From: Cyclina sinensis
Lineage: Eukaryota > Mollusca > Bivalvia > Venerida > Veneridae
NCBI GenBank assembly: GCA_012932295.1
Contig: JAAONU010000002.1
Location: forward strand, 24,335,770-24,399,769
DNA length: 64,000 bases
Reading direction: 5' to 3'
Shown here: positions 56,400 through 64,000 of the stretch, piece by piece
How the letters are laid out: the number at the start of each line of letters is the position of its first letter
Numbering within the stretch: the stretch's first letter is position 1
The notes under the pieces: generated by a model
The model's database searches: none
What the model was told of the DNA's origin: nothing
Seen by the model: the letters and a program-made list of their open reading frames with translations, nothing else
Translations under genes and position numbers: made by a program

Positions 56400-58485
56400 T
56401 CAATATTTACAAATGTCACGCCCGGTTGCGTTCAAATGGACATCGTTGAATATCGGGTTTAAATTTTGTAAAAGCAATCAGTCAACGTCCTTGGGAAGAT
56501 TTGTATTTATTCAAAATTAAAGATGTTACAGAGAAAGAAAAAAATATACAGACATGCAGACAAACAAGATGAAAACTTGACATGTAACATTCTGTCGTAA
56601 TACAACTTCTGTAGTTTGGGTAAGTTTGATACTATTGTACGTAAAAGAGTATTTACACCATACATCAAGACATACAAACAGACAAACAAATGGATGTTTT
56701 AAAAGAATTTTCCGTTTTTAAAGTATTCTTTGTTACAGTCAAACCCAGCATCTACTCGATCGGACATCAGGTCGCCTGCTGATCAAACATAACCTTTAAT
56801 GATTATGATGATTTTCAATGTAAAGTTAAGTGCAAAACTGTCATTGATTATGCGTAAGATTTCTTTTGTCAGTAGTTTACAATACCTTTGAAAACAATAT
56901 AGAGCATTATTACTCATCAGAGGAAAATAGGACTATGACAATCTTTTATTACTGACAGAGCTGTCATTTATTCCAACATCAAGTCCTGCATCTGGCCGGA
57001 CCTTAAATTATTCTAAGTTCAGCAACGGCGGAATAAAACCTTCATTTGTATTCACAAGTTTCAACATTTCATCAGTTTAATTCGGTGGCGTTTACCACAG
57101 AGTTCCCGCAGACTTAGTTTTAAAAAAAGGCATAAATTCCATGTCATGTCATGTACATAATAATCATGGACCATTTCGGCAGTATGAAAATAAATCTTCT
57201 CTTACAGAATCTGTAAACTTTTGAAATACTAAGACAAGGTATTTATACATTTCAACTGAAATTGAAAAAGATCTTTTCAGAAAAGACGGCATTAGGCTGT
57301 GTTAGGTAATTATGCTTTAGTTACGTTTATCTGCAAGTATTATTATTTCGCTAAATTAGTAAAACAAAAAGGTACACAGAACATTTAAGTAAATACAGTG
57401 AATTACATCGACTAGATTTTATGAAAACGAATTTGCAAACAACACAAAAAATAATCATAGCTGTACCCGTTATTGCTACGTCACGCATTCATAGATCTAG
57501 TTTACAAAAGTTGTATCATCAGCCTCTTATAGAATTACTTTGCATGCTGGACTAGTTTTATAATGATCATTTTTGTCCTAGTATTTGTTCTCAAACATTC
57601 ATACGTGAATTTAACTTTCAACATTTCAAACAGCTAATAAAATTGATTACCTGGTCAGAAGTGGAATATTTGTTAAAAGTAGACACTATTCAGATTTCTA
57701 AAACTGAGAAAAAGAAAACATATTTTAGGTTGTGACAGGTGGTGCTACACAAGCAGACATTCTGTAACATTGTCCTGCTATATCGGAAAAAAGAAAATGC
57801 CATTTTTCATACCTGGAACATCATAAGCAAACTCATTAAATGACCAAACCGCATTTGCTTTCATATTTTATTTTCGATTTCACGATATACAAACAACCCT
57901 GTTCTTCTGTTCTCCATTGACTTATTACCTCTCTCCTTACTGTTATTTCAATATGATTTGTTCAGTAACTGTATTCACGTTATATTTCCTGTTTCTTAAA
58001 TATGGTATCGAACATGCAAGTATAAATATATACAATACGTGTATTTTGACACGACTTCAGGAATGCAAGTTGTGTTTTAGGTCGAGTCTTGGTTACATAC
58101 ATGCAAGTTAAGTTTTTTGGAATGGTTTTCTTTTTTCTCTCCAAACAAAAATCTATTTAGAGCAAACAAGTGGTGTCTGTATTATGTATAACATATTATA
58201 TCATCAAGTACCTCGCAACCTTCTGAATAAAATGTCGTAACTGACAGGTGAACGGTTAGAAATGGTATACTTTCAAACTTGCAAGCCTTCAAATGTGTAT
58301 TCCTTTGTACAAATAGGGAGAAAGTTTCACAAAATGAAACGCTTCAATGTGATGAACTTTATCATTGACTATTAATCTTAGGCTAATTGCCTATTCATAA
58401 TTGCGTATCAACAATTTCATTTTCATTAACAGGAAAAAATATCCCCAAAAATACTTTATCAAGTTAGGGGAGAAAAAGAAAGACA
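56400..58485. other. No gene seen
   Basis: AT-rich spacer with no long frame, motif or tandem repeat that I could find. Confidence 0.45.
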
Positions 58486-58530
58486 AGAAGGCCATGATGG
58501 CCCTGCATCGCTCACGAGAATAAATGTTGC
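58485..58530 (+). mobile_element. Isolated end of the AGGGCCATGATGGCCCT repeat family
   Basis: 'gaaggccatgatggccctgc' followed by 'atcgctcacgaga' matches the ends at 1150-1200 and 6960-7000. The rest of the element is missing or unrecognisable. Confidence 0.55.
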
Positions 58531-59009
58531 AATGGTTCATGAGAAGTTGTTTTTCAAAGTGTTTTTTGTTGTTGGTGGTGGTGTTTTTTTTCATTTAATA
58601 GCATATGTGTCAATACAATACAGGGTAATCAAAGCCTGCTACTTATTTCGTTAAGGCTGATGTTTTTACGTTCACGTTAAGTTGTGCAACTGACAAAAAA
58701 GAAGAAAAAAAGGTAAACTTCTAAGTAGATAAAGGCATACAGTTAACTTTATAAAAGATCATCATGTCTCCCCCAGTGCATCATTGAAACTGGGTCACAG
58801 AAGAGATGACAGAGGTCGGCTGGCGGGAGGAATAGAATTGTGAACTGGAGAATAGGAATGAGTGTGTTGGAAAAAGACTGTGGTATAACAAGAGTTGTTG
58901 CAGAAAAAGAGATATAACCAAATCTATATAGAAAAGCTTATATTATAGAAAACTGTGCACAGAGTTAATTATTTTAAGACTTCTCGTTGCAGGCAACAAC
59001 AGCGATAAC

Positions 59010-59090
59010 ATGGCAGGAACAAGGCCAAATCTTGTAATATTGGCGATCATCCTATCTGTTTTGAAGGCCAAAACGTGCTGCAGTTTTTAA
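59010..59090 (+). CDS. Possible 26-aa signal-peptide-like ORF
   Basis: After an acceptor-like 'tctcgttgcag' an ATG in decent context (ataacATGg) opens MAGTRPNLVILAIILSVLKA, then KTCCSF and TAA. The hydrophobic core looks like a signal peptide. No good donor lies before the stop, so if real it would be a micropeptide or a broken first exon. Such a short frame can occur by chance. Confidence 0.2.
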   Translation: MAGTRPNLVILAIILSVLKAKTCCSF

Positions 59091-59099
59091 GCACGAAAA

Positions 59100-60120
59100 A
59101 TATTTTTACAAATCAAAGTCACTCAAAGAGTATGCACATTACTGACTGAAATGAATTTCAAATTTAAGTGAAAGTGACCTTTGCCGTGGTGACCTCAATG
59201 GAGAAAATATAATAAAGTATCATATGATTTTGAAGGTTTCAGGTCAAAAGGTACTCTACTTATCAAATGGAAACAAAGTGTAACAGGTGAACAACTGATA
59301 CTGCAAAACCAAAGAGTTCATCAGTCTAGCTGAAATGGCACTCGAGTTATTAATCGGATAATTCTTTTACAATAAGTCAATGTGACCTTGGCCTTTGACC
59401 TACAGACCCTCAAAACAATAGGCTTCTGTAACTCATCTGAAGAGACTAGGTCAAATAGAACTCTTATTATGTAACATAAATAAATTTTACATATAATGTC
59501 ACTATGACCTTGACCTTTGATAAGCTGACCAAAAACCAATAAGTTTCGTCTACTCAACAAGGACAATCATCCTATGAAGTTTGAAGACTCTGGGTTAAAT
59601 AGAACTCAAGTTATTGAGTGGAAACCAATTTCAAAATAAAGATCACTGTGACTTTGATCTTTGACCAGCTTACCCCTAAATCAAAAAACTTCTTTAATTT
59701 ATTAAGGACAATCATTCTATGAAGTTTAAAGACTCTGGGTCAAATAGAACTCAAGTTATTGACCGGAAACCATTTTCAAGTTAAAGATCACTGTGACCTT
59801 GACCTTTGACCGGCTGACTTCAAAATCAATAGACTTCTTTTACTCATTAAGAACAATCATTTTTTGAAGTTTCAAGACTTTCTTCAGAATGGCACTCCAC
59901 TTATTGAGCGGAAACCAATTTTTATATATAAGGTCACTGTGACCTTGACCTCTAACCGGCTGACCCCAAAATCAATAGGCTTCTGTAACTCAATAAGGGC
60001 AGCCATCCTATGAAGTTTGAAGACAATAAATCAAAATAGAACTCTAGTTACTGAGCGGAAACTATTTACACATTTAAGGTCACTTTGACATTGACCTTTG
60101 ACCTACATACCCCCAAAACA
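59100..60120. repeat. Tandem array of about 146 bp with nuclear-receptor half-sites
   Basis: 'gtgaccttgacctttgacc' recurs near 59380, 59505, 59646, 59792, 59938 and 60084. A perfect AGGTCACTGTGACCT is at 59931-59945. Each unit also has 'caataggcttctgtaactca' and 'cctatgaagtttgaagac'. Confidence 0.8.
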
Positions 60121-61975
60121 GTACACTTTGACCTCATTTTTATCATTTTTTTTGGAGGGAAAATACAATTTACGGCAAATTTTTTATGCTAACAGTGCTA
60201 ACTGTTTTTTACCATCGCCATTTTCGATTTTAACAAGTTGTATACATGAACATGAAATCAATATTGATTTCTTTACGGTCGCCTATAATTATGGCCGTAA
60301 AGTATTTTGTGTACGCGGGCTTTGCCGATAATTTTTATGGGGTACTTCGATATCGCAAATAATAATAATAATAAATCATAATTATAAAATACAGATAAAT
60401 AAAAAATCGGTTAAGAGGGAGAATAAGATATTGATATGGTTTAAACGTTGAACATATTCCAAAGAAGATAACTCCTATAGTAAGAACTGTTCCTTAATTT
60501 CTCAAATTGTAGGACTAGGAATTTTAATTACAGTTACTTGTCTGCACGTTGAGCATGGCCAATTCTGTTTCAGTAAACAGCAATAAATACGAGATATTTT
60601 CTGATTCAAGTTTTACTCAAACCATGTATTTTAGTAATCAAGTTAAATTTCAATATGATTGCTTTGCATAACGTGAAAGAAAATAGTTTTACATAAAAAC
60701 ATTTCATTTCATGCGAATAAGAAAATTTGCACAAAGTGGATTAATTTGACTTAGTTTAAATATAACTGATTTTATCTTAGCTGGGAATGAGATCTTTTAA
60801 TAAATCATGCGTAACCTAGAAATATGACGGTTTGTAATTAAGGCTCATTCAATTCAGTGTTGTTAAAATCTTGCAGGACTTTACTATTTACATATTTTAA
60901 TGTTATCACGCTATATTAATATCTAAAATGGACTTGTCCATCTTTCAATTTGGACAGATCAATTGTTTATGGGTGTGCTTATTCACAATTTACTGACTGA
61001 ATGGCAAAAAGTAGAGACCATGATCTGATTGCACAAAAGTGCCGGCAGATCCTTGTTTGCACTGGTCACAGAGTCAATAGCATCCAGCTGGGTGAGGGTT
61101 AATAATGATGTTTTAAGTGTTATTAAAGGTCATTGGACACAATTATTTGACCTCGACACTTTCATATGATAGAAAAATGTATATCTAACTAAGAAAGTTT
61201 TACAAAATTCCGCAGGTAATTTTCATCTTAAACATGTTTTTGTAGCAAATTAACATCCATATTTTACGCACTTTGTTGCGCGCACTTGTCACGCGCGAAG
61301 TGATGCACATTTATCCCTTGCCACTTCACACAGCTACCTTGACTGTTGACAAAATTTTAAAATTATGATGGAAAGTGAAAATGTTGACTAAAAATAGACA
61401 AATAACAAAATTGAACAAGTTAAGGTAACATTATAAATATACATTGGTGAAATATTTAAATAAACAATTTTCGATTTTCAGACTGTAAACGTGTACAGAA
61501 TGTTTTTGTCTACAATGTAAACACGGCCGCGGTGGTTGTCTTTGTCTGCAAGTTGGACTATACCACTCATTGATTACCGTTAAGTTGTCATTAAATGGAA
61601 CAATCATGACAAAAACAATCTATAAAGCGTTTTGTTCTTTTATTTGCGTGTTTTGTTTCGCGTAAGGTTGTTAAGTTTCTAGTGTTTGTTTGTTTAAATT
61701 ACCTGTATGTGTCAAACCAGGGAAACAACAACAACAATAATAATAATAATTATAATAATAAGCACACAAGTAACATGATACTGACGTCTTTCATAAGATT
61801 TTGTTAACTTTCTCAAATAGGAACTAAGGTCAACACTAGCCTACAATTTTCAAAAGAGACGGCTAATTTTGTCAAACAGACGACATTCAAAAAACATAGA
61901 ACATAATATATCAGTGCAATGTTACAGTCGTTTGCAATTTTCGTAACTAGTAGACCACGAAAGCAGGAAAGTTGG
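60121..61975. other. No gene; short (AAT)n runs and a possible interspersed repeat
   Basis: (AAT)n at about 60358-60375 and 61733-61760. Around 61110-61330, 'ttaaaggtcattggacacaa' and 'gcgcgcacttgtcacgcgcg' look like parts of an interspersed repeat, but I could not define its ends. Confidence 0.4.
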
Positions 61976-61979
61976 AAAG

Positions 61980-63185
61980 GTCTACGCCTTGCGAATATAA
62001 ACACTAACAAACCTTGCGAATATAAACACTAACACACCTTGCGAATATAAACACTAACACATCTTGCAAATATAAACATTAACACACCTTTCGAATATAA
62101 ACACTAACACACCTTGCGAACATAAACGCTAACAAACCTTTCGAATATAAACACTAACAAACCTTGCGAATATAAACACTAACACACCTTGTGAATATAA
62201 ACACTAACAAACCTTGCGAATATTAACACTAACAAACCTTGCGAATATAAACACTAACACACCTTTCGATTATAAACACTAACAAACCTTGCAAATATAA
62301 ACACTAACACATCTTGCAAATATAAACATTAACACACCTTTCGAATATAAACACTAACACATCTTGCGAACATAAACGCTAACAAAACTTTCGAATATAA
62401 ACCCTAACAAACCTTGCGAATATAAACACTAACACACCTTGTGAATATAAACACTAACAAACCTTTCATATATTAACACTAACAAACCTTGCGAATATAA
62501 ACACTAACACACCTTTCGAATATAAACAATAACAAACCTTGCGAATATAAACACTAACAAACCTTGCGAATATAAACACTAACAAACCTTGCGAATATAA
62601 ACACTAACACATCTTTGGAATATAAATACTAACACACCTTGCGAATATAAACACTGACACACCTTGCGAATATAAACACTAACACACTTTCGAATATAAA
62701 CACTAACACACCTTGCGAATATAAACACTAACACACCTTGTGAATATAAACACTTACACACCTTTCGAATATAAACACTAACACACCTTGCGAATATAAA
62801 CACTAACAAACCTTTCGAATGTAAACACTAACACACCTTGCGAATATATACACTAACATACTTTTCGAATATAAACAATAACACACCTTGCGAATATAAA
62901 CACTATCACACCTTGCGAATATAAACACTAACACACCTTGCGAATGTAAACACTAACACACCTTGCGTTTATAAACACTAACACACCTTTCGAATATAAA
63001 CACTAACACACCTATATAAACACTAACACACCTATATAAAAACTTACACGCCCTGCGAATATAAACACTAACACACCTTTCGAATATAAACACTAACACA
63101 CCTTGCGAATGTAAACACTAACACACCATGCGAATATAAACACTAACACACCTTGTGAATGTAAACACTAACACATCTTGCGAAT
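61980..63185. repeat. 25-bp minisatellite, about 48 copies
   Basis: The unit is 'cttgcgaatataaacactaa' plus 'cacac', with variants 'ctttcgaa' and 'aacaaac'. The minus-strand ORFs with 'VFIFARCVSVYIRKV' are periodic artefacts. The array ends exactly where the exon-1-like relic at 63193-63231 begins. Confidence 0.95.
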
Positions 63186-63192
63186 GTTTACA

Positions 63193-63231
63193 CTAACTTA
63201 ACGATAAGACAAGAACCCTCATCATCTTAGT
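63193..63231 (-). pseudogene. Broken copy of the small peptide gene's first exon
   Basis: On the minus strand 'tctgtttttccag' is followed by 'actaagATGATGAGGGTTCT', giving MMRVLVLSLS and a stop. The real exon at 56045 has 'gttgtttcag', 'gtcaagATGATGAAG' and MMKILLFLCS. The acceptor, the six-base leader and the double ATG are kept. The frame then runs into the minisatellite. A GTTAGT donor-like site lies one codon before the stop, in the same phase as the real exon, so a shortened exon is conceivable. Confidence 0.5.
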
Positions 63232-63399
63232 CTGGAAAAACAGAATTGATATATGGATAGTTGGTTGATCTGTAGCTTCATAAATCAAGTCTGATAAGTT
63301 CATCTGCATGGGAGACTGACACAATGGCTGGTGTTCAAACCGAAGCCGTAGTAAAACAAGTTCATTTCCCTTAACCACCTAATCATCTCGTGTAATTTG

Positions 63400-64000
63400 T
63401 CCCATCACTAGAAGTGTCAAGAGAGACATTGATAACATCACGAGTAGCGTCACAAGAGTGACTGATTCCGTCAAAGGAAGCGTCACGAGAGTGTAGTTGA
63501 TAACATTACTAGCATCGTCACGAGAGTGATTGATTCCGTCAAAGGAAGCGTCACGAGTGCGGTTGATAACAACACGAGTAACGTCACGAGAGTGATTGAT
63601 TCCATCACAGGAAGCATCACGAAAGTGGTTGATAGCATCACTAGTAGGGTCACGAGAGTAGTTGATAACATCACAAGAAGTGTCAAGAGAGTGGATGATA
63701 ACATCACTAGTAGGGTCACGAGAGTGTTTGATAGCATCACTAGTAGGGTCACGAGAGTGATTGATAACATCAGTATTAGGGTCACGAGTGTGGTTGATAA
63801 CATCACTAGTAGGGTCACGAGAGTGATTGATAACATCACTAGTAGGGTCACAAAAGTGATTGATAACATCACTAGTAGGGTCACGAGAGTGGCTGATAAC
63901 ATCACTAGTAGGGTCACGAGAGTGATTGATAACATCATAAGTAGGGCCACGAGAGTGTTTGATAACATCAGTAGTAGGGTCACGAGAGTAATTGATAACA
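63400..64000. repeat. 33-bp minisatellite, about 18 copies, running off the window
   Basis: The unit is 'agggtcacgagagtgattga' plus 'taacatcactagt'. Because 33 is a multiple of three, one minus-strand frame stays open for 166 codons with an 11-residue period (LVMLSITLVTL). There is no splice site, start context or flanking homology to make it a gene. Confidence 0.9.

Noticed and set aside
62579..62809. 76-codon ORF with repeated VFIFARCVSVYI
   Set aside because: Periodic translation of the 25-bp minisatellite.
1..64000. CRISPR arrays or prokaryotic operons
   Set aside because: Tandem repeats here lack unique spacers of constant length, and the genes have spliceosomal introns.

Overview
The window looks like nuclear DNA of a bivalve mollusc. 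It is AT-rich, genes are split by GT-AG introns, and much of it is made of the interspersed repeats common in bivalve genomes: tandem arrays carrying nuclear-receptor half-sites, the AGGGCCATGATGGCCCT palindrome, (GTCC)n-bearing elements and L1/Tx1-like retrotransposons. The clade is inferred from repeat types and protein modules; I cannot name a species. All gene models were built by eye from splice sites and reading phase, with no database search.

Layout. 1-7.0 kb: two oppositely facing repeat elements around a 149-bp satellite. 7.3-8.5 kb: a dead LINE endonuclease fragment and a 153-bp tandem repeat. 10.0-21.0 kb, minus strand: a complete 14-exon gene for a secreted 874-residue protein with a signal peptide, a basic linker, a long run of short cysteine repeats and three EGF/calcium-binding-EGF pairs. 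Its introns hold a SINE, a LINE remnant, a palindromic element and large minisatellites. 22.9-29.7 kb, minus strand: an almost intact two-ORF L1/Tx1-like LINE, killed by two nonsense changes and two frameshifts. About 31.5-42.9 kb and 43.4-50.4 kb: two copies of a diverged segmental duplication. Each has a TATA promoter, a Fic-domain gene on the minus strand and private transposon insertions; a decayed copy of the EGF gene's exon 2 lies between them. 53.0-56.3 kb, minus strand: a compact gene for a 54-residue peptide with a signal peptide and a hydrophobic tail. 54.4-55.7 and 59.1-60.1 kb: more nuclear-receptor-type arrays. 62.0-64.0 kb: two minisatellites on either side of a broken copy of the small gene's first exon.

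How the parts relate. Exon 2 and intron 1 of the EGF gene have a decayed match just below the second Fic unit, in the same order and orientation. The ancestral block was therefore probably 'TATA promoter - Fic gene - EGF gene' and was duplicated in tandem. One EGF copy then survived whole while the other was reduced to a relic. The Fic copy next to the relic kept its catalytic domain but lost its N-terminal half. The most novel candidates are the EGF/cysteine-repeat protein, the truncated Fic paralogue, the 54-residue membrane peptide and a possible cysteine-rich peptide inside the Fic gene's 5' intron.
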